Source: a virus. From it: DNA of 28,783 bases. Below the pieces are notes generated by a model. The model was not told the DNA's origin and searched no databases. It saw only the letters and a program-made list of their open reading frames with translations. Shown here in pieces: positions 1-7,124 of this stretch (position 1 is its first letter; every line of letters starts with the position of its first letter). Where the stretch lies: positions 1 through 28,783 of IMG/VR virus record IMGVR_UViG_3300029267_003315. The stretch is one strand, 5' to 3'. The translations under genes and the position numbers were made by a program.

Positions 1-144
1 CATTTTGATTATAAGTGGGGATTTATGGAGTTCCCCTTCTCCTTGAATCGCAAACTCACGCAAAAATAAAAAAAATTAAACTTCTCCAGACCTTGGGACC
101 TCTTTCTTAGTAACTCCCTCAGCTAACTTCTCTTTGAGTTCTTC
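1..144. repeat. Direct terminal repeat, left copy (circular join)
   Basis: These 144 bases are identical to 28640-28783. Exact redundancy at the two ends of a contig is the usual sign that a circular or circularly permuted molecule was written linearly. The repeat holds the 3' end of the gene at 76-399 and the 5' end of the gene at 28277-28702. Both reading frames and the operon direction continue smoothly through the join, which supports circularity rather than a true terminal repeat. Confidence 0.93.
62..80 (-). terminator. T-tract terminator after the gene at 76-399
   Basis: On the minus strand the end of the gene at 76-399 runs into TTTAATTTTTTTTATTTTT. Archaeal transcription commonly stops at such T runs without a hairpin. 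A near-identical run follows the coat candidate gene at 2769-2790. The copy at 28701-28719 is the same site in the redundant end. Confidence 0.6.
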
Positions 145-399
145 TTCTACAGAGTTGTCTAAACCCATGTTCGTCTCTGTTAGCTTTTCCTTCTTTCTCC
201 AAAGTTTGAAGTCTATGGCCTCTACAGCTAAATCTAGGTTATCTTTCTTAGCTAAATGTTTTACTTTTGCAGCCACATACATATCGACTAAGAATTTCCT
301 GTAAGTTCTTGACTTACTTGGACCAAAAACCAAAGACAATAATACTATTAGGAGGGCTATTCCCAATATAACTTCAAAGATACTTGTTTGGTAATACAT
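76..399 (-). CDS. Small membrane protein, one N-terminal helix
   Basis: A 107-residue protein I do not recognise. Residues about 8-27 (IFEVILGIALLIVLLSLVFG) form one strong membrane helix. The rest is highly charged and mostly helical, rich in Lys and Glu, and is likely cytoplasmic. It starts at ATG and overlaps the end of the TraB-family gene by one base (TAATG), so the two are probably translationally coupled. A T-tract terminator follows directly. It may anchor or partner the TraB-family protein, but that rests only on gene order. It could equally be a small virion membrane protein. Confidence 0.8.
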   Translation of the reverse strand: MYYQTSIFEVILGIALLIVLLSLVFGPSKSRTYRKFLVDMYVAAKVKHLAKKDNLDLAVEAIDFKLWRKKEKLTETNMGLDNSVEEELKEKLAEGVTKKEVPRSGEV

Positions 400-1046
400 T
401 ATTCATCACCTCCCTTCTTTTCTATTAAGTTCAATCTCTTTTTAAGTTCTTCTTCATGACCCTTCCCAACAAAACATAATATCTTCTTTCCTGGATGGTC
501 ATAGAGATAAGATTTTATTTTAGCTACCATATATTCTTCTCTTGAGATTATTAGAAAGTAATGAAGATTTGGAACTTTTGTCTTTAGTTCTTTTAATAGA
601 TAATCTACATCCATATTCTCTGCTTCTTCAACTACTTTATCTAAGTTTGTTTTCTTGAGTTTTCTTGCTTCTTTTAATAGAATCCACTTCTCTTTCCAGG
701 GAATTGCTTTCATTAGAACATTTGTTTCTACTATTGGTCTGTCAATTAATCCAACAGGAATTTTCTTTAGTTTAGAAAATCTATAAGCAGAATTCATATC
801 AGAACCATATTCTTTATTTCCTTCCTTTGCTTTGTTTTTAATTGTCTTTGATATTAAACTTAAAAGTGAGAATCCTTTTTGTTGTGCTGCTAATTCAGGA
901 TGTTCTAGTAGAGTTATTCTCCCATTACATAATTCCACTAGAACAATATCAGGATTATTCTTCTCTATAATCTTTTCTATCTCTTCTTTTGGTTGGAAAT
1001 GATTGGTACCAATTATAGTAAGATTAGGTTCAATTTTATCACCCAT
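399..1046 (-). CDS. TraB/PrgY-family protein, soluble domain only
   Basis: A 215-residue protein resembling the TraB/PrgY (TIKI-like) family, whose members include the enterococcal pheromone-shutdown protein PrgY. Visible signatures are GTNH at 13-16, the strand-turn VLVELCNGR at 35-43, a GLIDRP segment at 99-104, REEYM at 168-172 and GKGH at 193-196. The GxxH and Glu positions are those proposed to bind metal in TIKI proteins. Cellular archaeal TraB proteins are longer, with C-terminal membrane helices. This one stops after the catalytic-like domain, so the neighbouring membrane protein at 76-399 may supply the anchor. It has its own TATA box, and the 13-base element found in the AbrB-like promoter lies between TATA and ATG. 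The substrate is unknown. Confidence 0.82.
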   Translation of the reverse strand: MGDKIEPNLTIIGTNHFQPKEEIEKIIEKNNPDIVLVELCNGRITLLEHPELAAQQKGFSLLSLISKTIKNKAKEGNKEYGSDMNSAYRFSKLKKIPVGLIDRPIVETNVLMKAIPWKEKWILLKEARKLKKTNLDKVVEEAENMDVDYLLKELKTKVPNLHYFLIISREEYMVAKIKSYLYDHPGKKILCFVGKGHEEELKKRLNLIEKKGGDE

Positions 1047-1082
1047 TATAATTTATTATAATCTCTCCTTTATATATTTTGT
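1047..1082 (-). promoter_or_regulatory. Promoter of the TraB-family gene, with AATTTATTATAAT element
   Basis: On the minus strand an AAAATATATAAA box at about 1070-1080 lies 25-30 bases before the ATG at 1046, fitting a leaderless or nearly leaderless archaeal promoter. The 13-mer AATTTATTATAAT (plus strand 1050-1062) covers the expected transcription start. The same 13-mer occurs in the AbrB-like and ATPase promoters. Confidence 0.55.
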
Positions 1083-1085
1083 TTA

Positions 1086-1250
1086 CTATTTCTTAGGGAC
1101 GAAATCTTTTGGAATTATAACTGTTCTTTCTCTCCACTTTCCATTTTCTTCGATACATCTATCACAAACGAACGAATGCTTACTTGTCTTTCTGAAAGTC
1201 TCTCCACACTTAGTACAAGGTCTGGAGAATCTACCTCTTATTATTGGCAT
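1086..1250 (-). CDS. Zinc-ribbon microprotein (54 aa)
   Basis: A 54-residue protein starting MPIIRGRFSRPCTKCG. Two pairs, CTKC (12-15) and CDRC (29-32), form a treble-clef or zinc-ribbon-like metal site. The tail is basic and ends IIPKDFVPKK. The ATG at 1250 lies 20 bases inside the end of the winged-helix gene at 1231-2148, so both are probably made from one transcript. Nucleic-acid or protein binding is likely from the zinc ribbon, but the target is unknown. A longer plus-strand frame across this interval lacks any coding features. Confidence 0.75.
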   Translation of the reverse strand: MPIIRGRFSRPCTKCGETFRKTSKHSFVCDRCIEENGKWRERTVIIPKDFVPKK

Positions 1251-2148
1251 TTTTTAGTCGTGAAATCTCAATCCTTAAATCCTTAACAGATTGACTTAAA
1301 GTTCTGATTGCTTCCACATGAGATTCAAAATTCTGATTAAACATTATCTGGTTTTGGGTAACTTGATTTAATCCCTGTAATACAAATGAGGGAGTCACCT
1401 TGAAATCATGTTTCTTATGGTCATTGAACCATTTTTGAACCTGGAGACTTCTCCCCATTGCTTTTGGACCTCCAGTTTCTAGTTCTCCTAGAGATTCTGA
1501 ATCATCAATCCAGAGCCATTCCCCTTCTAAATTATCTCGGACATATATCTTTTCTTTATCTCGATTACATTGTTGTGCTAGAATGTTCTTAACATAACCA
1601 TAATGTTCCCTCCTAGGTTTGAATACATAAGGTCTTAGATTTATCTCAAGTCTTCTCTCAATGGCCCCTAGGACCTCCAGTAAGCCCACCACAGCATACT
1701 TTCTTGATTCTAAGGAGTTATTCCCATAGAAAGAGTTTGTCTCGTAGATTGTTATTGTTTTTTTACCTAACCATATCTTTCGATTCTTTAAGATAATTCT
1801 TGGAATCATACCTCTAACTAGATTATAATTTACTTTAAACTTCTTTAGTCTTTCTTCCCACCCCTTGATTTCCTTTGGAACTTTTATACTCCAGATAAAT
1901 GCATGGCCCCGGATTTGTTTGACCTTTGATTTGATAGTGTGTTCGAGGTCTAAATGTTTTACTTCATAGTAACCTCTTGAGACTTTTTCAATACAACCAA
2001 AATTTTCTAGTCTCCGAAGATAATAATTTAATTTCTGTTTAGAAATAGATAGTTTCTTACTTAGATTTGTGAGGTTTGAGCCATCCTCTTTTAAGCTATT
2101 TAATATAGTATAGTAAAGACTCTTTTTTGAGGTAATGTTTTTACTCAT
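1231..2148 (-). CDS. Winged-helix DNA-binding protein (305 aa)
   Basis: Residues about 8-65 form a winged helix-turn-helix: TILNSLKEDGSNLTNLSKKLSISKQKLNYYLRRLENFGCIEKV, printed here in part as LTNLSKKLSISKQKLNYYLR. It is followed by a larger conserved-looking domain (about 75-270) containing GHAFIWSIKVP, PRIILKNRKIWL, TNSFYGNNSLESRKYA, WLWIDDSESLGELET and KVTPSFVLQGL. The last 40 residues look like an amphipathic helix or coiled coil. I do not recognise a named family. The layout of a wHTH plus a large uncharacterised domain fits either a regulator or a replication initiator, which is otherwise missing here. A TATA box lies 26 bases before the ATG. Confidence 0.85.
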   Translation of the reverse strand: MSKNITSKKSLYYTILNSLKEDGSNLTNLSKKLSISKQKLNYYLRRLENFGCIEKVSRGYYEVKHLDLEHTIKSKVKQIRGHAFIWSIKVPKEIKGWEERLKKFKVNYNLVRGMIPRIILKNRKIWLGKKTITIYETNSFYGNNSLESRKYAVVGLLEVLGAIERRLEINLRPYVFKPRREHYGYVKNILAQQCNRDKEKIYVRDNLEGEWLWIDDSESLGELETGGPKAMGRSLQVQKWFNDHKKHDFKVTPSFVLQGLNQVTQNQIMFNQNFESHVEAIRTLSQSVKDLRIEISRLKNANNKR

Positions 2149-2163
2149 ATTCAGTCTTAGACA

Positions 2164-2180
2164 CTTTAATATTTAAATCC
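2164..2180 (-). promoter_or_regulatory. TATA box of the winged-helix gene
   Basis: On the minus strand GGATTTAAATATTAAAG is centred about 26 bases before the ATG at 2148, the spacing expected of a leaderless archaeal transcript. Confidence 0.5.
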
Positions 2181-2211
2181 TTACGATAATTCTAAAATAG
2201 TAACAAAAGAT

Positions 2212-2312
2212 AGTTTTATAAGGGTTTTTCTTTATATAATAATAAGTTAGAAGGGTTATGAAGGCCCCGCAATCTCTAAAAATCAGGGAAGTCTTCCTCT
2301 AACCCTTCCGGA
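2212..2312 (+). ncRNA. Candidate small structured RNA
   Basis: This intergenic stretch has a plus-strand TATA-like TTTTATAAGG at 2214-2223. About 25 bases downstream begins a segment whose ends pair: GAAGGGTTA near 2252 with TAACCCTTC near 2301, enclosing an internal GGAAGTCTTCC palindrome. A closed outer stem plus a properly spaced TATA box suggests a short stable transcript of about 60-70 bases. It is more GC-rich than its surroundings. I tested it as a tRNA on both strands and it lacks a T arm. It could instead be a structured 3' end for the minus-strand gene at 2319-2546. Confidence 0.35.
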
Positions 2313-2318
2313 TTCGTT

Positions 2319-2546
2319 CTATAAATTTACACCAGCTGGATTAAACCAAATCTTAGTGGAGTTCACACCAGCCTTTCCAGTTCCAATTATAACATAACCT
2401 TTACTCCTTAACTTTGCCTTAGTCTTTGATACCTCTGAGTTCTTTACAATTACTTCTCTCTCAAAGGCCCCACATACAGCTTTTGTAGAACGATTGATTA
2501 TATTATCAACAGTTGCACCGGCTACTTCAAATAAATTAAATGCCAT
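2319..2546 (-). CDS. Unrecognised small protein (75 aa)
   Basis: A 75-residue protein starting MAFNLFEVAGATVDNIINRS, with balanced charge, no membrane helix and no cysteine pair. The C-terminal half (KAKLRSKGYVIIGTGKAGVNSTKIWFNP) looks like a small mixed alpha/beta fold, and the pattern of a basic helix followed by two strands resembles the recognition helix and wing of a small DNA-binding domain, though weakly. It lies two bases after the gene at 2549-2737 and was probably cotranscribed with it. Function unknown. Confidence 0.68.
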   Translation of the reverse strand: MAFNLFEVAGATVDNIINRSTKAVCGAFEREVIVKNSEVSKTKAKLRSKGYVIIGTGKAGVNSTKIWFNPAGVNL

Positions 2547-2548
2547 TT

Positions 2549-2737
2549 TTATAAACTTGCGATTAAATCTGCTTCGGTTTTAATTAGATTAATTCCCACA
2601 ATATTCTTTACTCCAGACTTTACGATTCCGTGTCCAGTCTTTTTCTTCTTAAACTTTCTGAAATCATCCACATTGGACCCAGCTAATTGGGCTGCTTGTA
2701 CTGTTGGGATTACTCCCATTATCTTCTTTATATCCAT
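2549..2737 (-). CDS. Unrecognised small basic protein (62 aa)
   Basis: A 62-residue protein starting MDIKKIMGVIPTVQAAQLAG, with a basic patch FRKFKKKKTGHG in the middle and a hydrophobic C-terminal half. No membrane helix is clear. An AGGAGGTAA ribosome site stands about six bases before the ATG, so it is probably well translated. It follows the coat candidate at 2802-3287 after a T-tract terminator and so may be read through or be expressed separately. Genes next to coat genes in small archaeal viruses are often minor virion proteins, but nothing in the sequence proves that here. Confidence 0.7.
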   Translation of the reverse strand: MDIKKIMGVIPTVQAAQLAGSNVDDFRKFKKKKTGHGIVKSGVKNIVGINLIKTEADLIASL

Positions 2738-2768
2738 CTTCGTTTACCTCCTTGTCTCCTTTAAAACC

Positions 2769-2790
2769 AAAAAATAAAAAAAATAAAATT
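2769..2790 (-). terminator. T-tract terminator after the pilin-like coat gene
   Basis: On the minus strand, TTTTATTTTTTTTATTTTTTG follows the stop of the gene at 2802-3287. It closely matches the run at 62-80, so the genome re-uses one terminator design. Confidence 0.6.
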
Positions 2791-2801
2791 TGTGTTTAAC
2801 C

Positions 2802-3287
2802 CTATTTACCCATCATACTCAAGACTCCACTTCTTAGTGTTGGTTCAAGTGCAACCACTGCGATGGCAAGTGCAAAGAATATAGAGATTAGAAGTGCTAT
2901 AGACCTAGCTGCACTACTATCAATATAGTCGGTCTTTTGGGCAGTCCCGGAAATATTCCAAACATCTGTTGCCCATTCATTCTGAGCACCAGTTGCTACT
3001 TCTACAGCCAATGCTCCGTTATTAACTACATTGTTTGTAAGAGTATAGTTTGCTGCGGGAACTAAAGCTCCAGTCGCATTGTATATCACTGGACTACCTA
3101 TAAGTCTATAGTCTGTAAGGAAAGCTGATGCTCCCTCTGCTGCCGAAGTGAAACTCTGATTAGCTAGTTCGACTGTAGATGTTGACTGGCCTACTGTTTG
3201 AGATATAATTAGGAATAATGATATTCCAACCACAACAGCCACAAAGACCATTATAATTGAACCCATTGTTTGTCCTTTCTTATTCAT
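2802..3287 (-). CDS. Pilin-signal membrane protein, coat protein candidate
   Basis: A 161-residue protein starting MNKKGQTMGSIIMVFVAVVV, with a class III (type IV pilin-like) signal in which a short basic leader precedes a long hydrophobic helix (about 10-32). An Asn/Thr/Ser-rich ectodomain follows with several N-x-S/T sites, then a second helix (LLISIFFALAIAVVALEP, about 130-147) and a short basic tail. Both helices resemble those of the 72-residue coat candidate at 18682-18900: the second shares FFALAIA, and the first shares the glycine-valine-leucine pattern before a Val-Gly. The leader carries GGAGGGGAG, and the 16 bases GTTAAGGAGGGGAGAT are identical in both genes, 11 bases from GGAGG to ATG. 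Probably an abundant structural protein; major versus minor cannot be decided. Confidence 0.85.
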   Translation of the reverse strand: MNKKGQTMGSIIMVFVAVVVGISLFLIISQTVGQSTSTVELANQSFTSAAEGASAFLTDYRLIGSPVIYNATGALVPAANYTLTNNVVNNGALAVEVATGAQNEWATDVWNISGTAQKTDYIDSSAARSIALLISIFFALAIAVVALEPTLRSGVLSMMGK

Positions 3288-3316
3288 TATATATCTCCCC
3301 TCCTTAACTTAATCGT

Positions 3317-3328
3317 TTCGTATACGAA
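3317..3328. promoter_or_regulatory. 12-base perfect palindrome before the coat candidate
   Basis: TTCGTATACGAA lies between the stop of the gene at 3331-3489 and the ribosome site of the gene at 2802-3287. It could be an operator or form a short RNA hairpin just upstream of the Shine-Dalgarno sequence. Confidence 0.35.
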
Positions 3329-3330
3329 TA

Positions 3331-3489
3331 TCATTTGAAGAATAAGACTTTCTCGTCTTCCTCCAGATTATCTTTGAAGAATCTATTTGGGTCCCCAAGT
3401 ACAGAAGGTATCTCTTTATCTTTTATTTCTAAAGTTGTTTCTGATTTTTTGAATATTCTTCTTGACTTTAATTTCTTTTTCTTTACCAT
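3331..3489 (-). CDS. Unrecognised small protein (52 aa)
   Basis: A 52-residue protein starting MVKKKKLKSRRIFKKSETTL, with a very basic first 15 residues and an acidic C-terminal half (NLEEDEKVLFF). The ATG overlaps the stop of the preceding gene at 3489-3833 by one base (TAATG), which argues for coupled translation. No domain is recognised. The basic N-terminus could bind nucleic acid or a membrane surface. Confidence 0.68.
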   Translation of the reverse strand: MVKKKKLKSRRIFKKSETTLEIKDKEIPSVLGDPNRFFKDNLEEDEKVLFFK

Positions 3490-3833
3490 TAAAATAAACT
3501 CCCTTTATTCATAAAGATACTTTTATTATTGTGAAAGATATTCTTTTCTTTTAGGATTGGTCGGTCTTCTTTTAGAATAGACTTACTTCTTTTTAGGAAG
3601 CTATTTGACTTCCAGGTTTCTCTCTGTTCTTTTTTTCTTAATACATCTAATGTCTTTTTTATTTGTTTTTCCTCGGCATCATTCATCCTTCTCTCTAGTT
3701 CTCTCCTATTTGCAGATTTCTTACGTTCTAGAAGCATAGTCTCCAACCTATCTTGTTCTTGCATTTCTTTAAATTTTTTAGAAGATTCTCCCCTCTTCTT
3801 ACCCAAGTTCCTAACTAATTCCATGATACTCAT
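3489..3833 (-). CDS. Charged coiled-coil protein (114 aa)
   Basis: A 114-residue protein, very rich in Lys, Arg and Glu. Residues about 15-75 are one long helix containing the stretch LLERKKSANRRELERRMNDA. The C-terminal third is different: short hydrophobic motifs repeat as SNSFLK, KSILK, PILK, KNIFHNNKSIF and GSLF, spaced every 7-12 residues. Such evenly spaced short motifs could be docking peptides for a repeated partner such as a coat subunit. ATG codons at 3833 and 3824 are both possible. The promoter has the shared ATCGATATTTA core and a CTACATGTA start region. It heads the structural operon. Confidence 0.78.
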   Translation of the reverse strand: MSIMELVRNLGKKRGESSKKFKEMQEQDRLETMLLERKKSANRRELERRMNDAEEKQIKKTLDVLRKKEQRETWKSNSFLKRSKSILKEDRPILKEKNIFHNNKSIFMNKGSLF

Positions 3834-3841
3834 AGTTTTAC

Positions 3842-3872
3842 ATGTAGATGATGTTTTTTAAATATCGATTAT
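3842..3872 (-). promoter_or_regulatory. Shared-type promoter P1 (ATCGAT core, TACATGTA start region)
   Basis: Minus strand: ATAATCGATATTTAAAAAAC, then a CTACATGTA palindrome about 10 bases before the ATG. It is one of five copies of the core promoter and pairs closely with P2 at 11742-11778, which has the same CTACATGTA at the same place. It lies over the last bases of the gene at 3869-4132. Confidence 0.68.
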
Positions 3873-4132
3873 CTGGAGACAATTCTAGGTAAAACAATAC
3901 CAACAAGTAAACCTCCTATGATTGCTAATAATATTACAATACTTGCCGGGACATATCCAGAGAATAATAGAATAAATACCATCACCATGAATCCAGCAGT
4001 TAATCCGTTCATCCTAAAGTAACCAGATAAAGCGAGGATTGCAAATATAGCTAAAGCTGTAAAGTATTCTCCACTCCCGGAGAAGACATTTATAAACCAT
4101 GTCTCTAATGCTAAGGGTTCTATGAAAGCCAT
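3869..4132 (-). CDS. Small polytopic membrane protein (87 aa)
   Basis: An 87-residue, almost wholly hydrophobic protein with about three helices: FTALAIFAILALSGYFRM, LTAGFMVMVFILLFSGYV and SIVILLAIIGGLLVGIVLP, then a short basic end. There is no signal peptide and no recognisable domain. It shares one base with the end of the gene at 4132-4581, indicating coupled translation with another membrane protein. It probably belongs to the viral envelope or to assembly at the host membrane. Confidence 0.75.
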   Translation of the reverse strand: MAFIEPLALETWFINVFSGSGEYFTALAIFAILALSGYFRMNGLTAGFMVMVFILLFSGYVPASIVILLAIIGGLLVGIVLPRIVSR

Positions 4133-4581
4133 TATGAATTACCTGTACCAAACCATTCTACGATTGATACTACGAACATTACAGTTAAAGGTAAGAATAT
4201 TGTTGCTACAATCCCTATTAACCATGTCTCTCCAGTGTCTCTTGCTAGAGATACTATAGACCATCCAAATGAGGTAAATTTAACTACGAACGCTGAGAAA
4301 AATCCAAGTAATGCTATCTTCCAATCAAAACTCCTAGTAAAGAACCCTACGACAGCCGCCCCTGCCAATCCTATAAGAACTAATATTCCATCTGTTGTAT
4401 TAAATAGGTCTTGATACCAATTAGAACCTGAAACATCTCCCTCTATTAACTCTCCAGTTGTTGTATTCACCTGAATCCCAGTATCACTTATAACACTACT
4501 AGAACCTGCTGGACTAAACCCCAAGAAATATAGGAATACCATCATAAATAACATTATTGCCATATAATTCCATAGTTTCAT
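4132..4581 (-). CDS. Membrane protein with short ectodomain (149 aa)
   Basis: A 149-residue protein with an N-terminal helix (YMAIMLFMMVFLYFLGF, signal or anchor), a short extracytoplasmic stretch rich in Ser, Thr and Asn with two N-x-T sites (about 25-65), and three further helices: GILVLIGLAGAAVVGFF, IALLGFFSAFVVKFTSF and LIGIVATIFLPLTVMFVVSIV. It sits directly downstream of the LamG surface protein gene, overlapping its last bases by four. The genes at 3869, 4132 and 4578 form a tight run of membrane proteins. Function unknown. Confidence 0.75.
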   Translation of the reverse strand: MKLWNYMAIMLFMMVFLYFLGFSPAGSSSVISDTGIQVNTTTGELIEGDVSGSNWYQDLFNTTDGILVLIGLAGAAVVGFFTRSFDWKIALLGFFSAFVVKFTSFGWSIVSLARDTGETWLIGIVATIFLPLTVMFVVSIVEWFGTGNS

Positions 4582-7124
4582 CTTTGTACCTCCCTAATGA
4601 TTGCAGCTATTAATAGTATTCCTGCTATATAAGTCAATAGATTTGGGATACCTCTTATTGTTGGGATTAATCCTACGACTACATCAAAGAAGAATATTAT
4701 TGCAAATATCATAGAAGTCACAGACATTGGACTTGTTAATCCGAATTTGTAACTCATTATACCTACTGAAATAAATAATACCAAGAAGACTATTAAACTT
4801 CTTCCGAAATTATCTAAGCCAAATATACCTGAGTCTAGAAATGCCGTTAGGTCTGTGAAGAAAGTTTTTACACTCCATCCAGTATATTCTGAATTTATTA
4901 TTGTCCAGTATTTTGTTCCAGTTAGATTAGTCCCATTAATTGTCCAGTAATAATCTAGATAGATAATAGATTGGTTATTCACATCATAAGTAAACGTGGC
5001 TGCAGTTCCAGATGTTGTTGAGGTATCACTACCAATTATAGTTCCATTGGCTAGTCTTAAACTAAATCCAAATATCTCTAAATCCCAGAAACTAGAGGTT
5101 ACGTTAAATGTAAATTCATAAGAAGTATCATTTGTTAATTCTACTAGACTTGGAGTTATATAAGTCTTTATCCCTCTAGTATAGTCATTTGATACTGTTA
5201 CTCCTCCTGCTAGAGTTATGGTATAGCTCGTCTGTGTCGGTTGATGATACAGTGTCTGAACAGTGTACCCAGTCTTATTGAAAGATAAGTAGTGGAAAAA
5301 GTCTGGGTTTAACCAAAAGGTTACCACACCATCATTTCCAGTTGTTCCAGTTCCTACTGTTATATTTGTACCCCCAATATTTCTAACGGCATTTACTTCT
5401 ACACCACTAAGTAGCTGTTCTGCAGAATTTATAGTTTGATAAGTAACATAGATTCCATCTGCCGAGCCTAAGAGATAAAGTGTTTGACTTGTTAGAGTAT
5501 CTGTGTATTGAGTTACTGGAGGATTCCAGATTCTTTGAGGATAACCATCCCCTGCGTATTGGACATAAGGGTCTACATACATTGTCCAAGTGTTTGGTGT
5601 TGCACAAAATTTATAATTTGGATTTGTTGAAGCATTAGAATAAGTATATTGTTTCTTTACACTTCCAGTTCCTAAATAATAATCCCATGTACTTGTTCCT
5701 ATTGAAGCATTTATTGGTGAACCTGTAGTCTCGTCTTCAAATGAAATATTAAGAAAATCATTGCTTCCACATAAAGCCCAAGATATTGCTTGTATCGTTT
5801 GTTCTGAAGAATTTGATTCACTTCCTAATTCTGATGTCCAATTAAATGAGAATCCTTGTGTAGTTGCATCTAAAGGTAAATCTAAAGAGTATGTTAAAGA
5901 ATAATTATTTCCAGCAATGTTTGTTTTAGTTGGAGTGTACTCTGTGCCATTGTAATAGAATTTTTCATTTGATAATGCTCCAACAGAAGTTAAATTTATT
6001 GTAAATGTATCATAAGCAGTCTCATAACTTGAAGTATTAAACTCTAATGAGTGAATTATTGAACCTAATGTAAATGTTCTATTAACTGCCGGATAAGTTG
6101 AATCTGAATATCCAATAGCACCCCAAGTATAAGTTCCTGCAGTGTCCATACCACTAACTGTTATTGATTCATTAAATGTAGAGGCACTTAAATCTACATT
6201 TGTTGAATTAAATAGAGTTCCATTTGGATAATAAATATTGAATGTTACATTATCCCAATTTGGAGAATTTTCTATTCCAAAAGCAGTGAATTCTTGTGTT
6301 GTATTTGCAGTTAGTACCTCATCACTTGGGCTTTCTAGGAAAACATTTCTTTTTTCCACATCACCATAACCTAATCCGTAACCTGCACCATATAAGTAAA
6401 CAATCTCCGAAGAACTAAGACTTCTATTCCAAAAACTAAATTCGTCTATTGAACCATTAAAATTTTGGCTTCCACTACCAAAATTACTATTTCCAACTCT
6501 TATTGCATCCGCACTTCCTAGAATTGTGTCTGTTGAAATAAAAGTGTCGTTTCCATCACTTCTATGAATAGTTTGATTTACACCATCTAAATAAAATATT
6601 AATTTATTCCCTTCAGAATCTCTATCAAGAACTAGAGCTAAGTGATGCCATTCTCCATCATCATCATCAATAGATAAGGTATCATTTACATATTGAAATC
6701 CTGTACTTCCATGAACTAATTGAAAAGTCCAACCGGCTGTTCCTCTATCAATATAAAAATCACCTGTAACATATCCGCCACCATCATAATTAGAAATTAT
6801 TGGGTTTGTATCTCCTACTTCACCATCTATTTTAAACCAAGCAGATACGGATATATTTCCAGCTGTCTCAAAGTTATTTGAAGTATCAATCAAAGTACTT
6901 GCATTCCAATCACCAGAAAAGTTATAAGCCCTTGAAATAATACCATTTGGATTATAGACTATTTCATTATTCTCCCCATTATAATTTCCTGTAGAATCTA
7001 AAGCAGTTGCACCAGAGCTTTCATTAAAAGAATAGTAAACATTTATGTTTTCTCCCCACGCAAAGGCACTTACAAAACTAATCATAAATACAAATAAAAA
7101 TAGAAAAGCTAATTTCTTTGTCAT
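4578..7124 (-). CDS. LamG-domain surface protein with C-terminal membrane anchor
   Basis: An 848-residue secreted membrane protein. Residues 1-23 are a signal peptide (MTKKLAFLFLFVFMISFVSA). A LamG/concanavalin-A-like domain covers about 25-250 (YYSFNESSGATALDSTG, WFKIDG, WHHLALVLDRD, YLDGV, NGSIDEFSFWNRSLSSSEI). A long Asn/Thr/Ser-rich beta region with many N-x-S/T sites follows, including a carboxypeptidase-regulatory-like segment at about 560-640. Three membrane helices close the protein (SLIVFLVLFISVGIMSYKF and two more). I placed the start at 7124, where GGTGAGGT precedes the ATG and the signal peptide begins; an upstream in-frame ATG at 7181 lies inside the gene at 7121-7375. It is probably the glycan-binding adhesin of the particle. 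Confidence 0.85.
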   Translation of the reverse strand: MTKKLAFLFLFVFMISFVSAFAWGENINVYYSFNESSGATALDSTGNYNGENNEIVYNPNGIISRAYNFSGDWNASTLIDTSNNFETAGNISVSAWFKIDGEVGDTNPIISNYDGGGYVTGDFYIDRGTAGWTFQLVHGSTGFQYVNDTLSIDDDDGEWHHLALVLDRDSEGNKLIFYLDGVNQTIHRSDGNDTFISTDTILGSADAIRVGNSNFGSGSQNFNGSIDEFSFWNRSLSSSEIVYLYGAGYGLGYGDVEKRNVFLESPSDEVLTANTTQEFTAFGIENSPNWDNVTFNIYYPNGTLFNSTNVDLSASTFNESITVSGMDTAGTYTWGAIGYSDSTYPAVNRTFTLGSIIHSLEFNTSSYETAYDTFTINLTSVGALSNEKFYYNGTEYTPTKTNIAGNNYSLTYSLDLPLDATTQGFSFNWTSELGSESNSSEQTIQAISWALCGSNDFLNISFEDETTGSPINASIGTSTWDYYLGTGSVKKQYTYSNASTNPNYKFCATPNTWTMYVDPYVQYAGDGYPQRIWNPPVTQYTDTLTSQTLYLLGSADGIYVTYQTINSAEQLLSGVEVNAVRNIGGTNITVGTGTTGNDGVVTFWLNPDFFHYLSFNKTGYTVQTLYHQPTQTSYTITLAGGVTVSNDYTRGIKTYITPSLVELTNDTSYEFTFNVTSSFWDLEIFGFSLRLANGTIIGSDTSTTSGTAATFTYDVNNQSIIYLDYYWTINGTNLTGTKYWTIINSEYTGWSVKTFFTDLTAFLDSGIFGLDNFGRSLIVFLVLFISVGIMSYKFGLTSPMSVTSMIFAIIFFFDVVVGLIPTIRGIPNLLTYIAGILLIAAIIREVQR

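Noticed and set aside
1003-1257. 84-residue plus-strand frame
   Set aside because: It is antisense to a clear zinc-ribbon gene at 1086-1250 and crosses a promoter.
2245-2312. tRNA gene
   Set aside because: Paired ends, but only about 60 bases and no T arm on either strand.
5407-5607. 66-residue minus-strand frame inside the LamG gene
   Set aside because: A different frame of the same strand within a well supported gene; no start signals.
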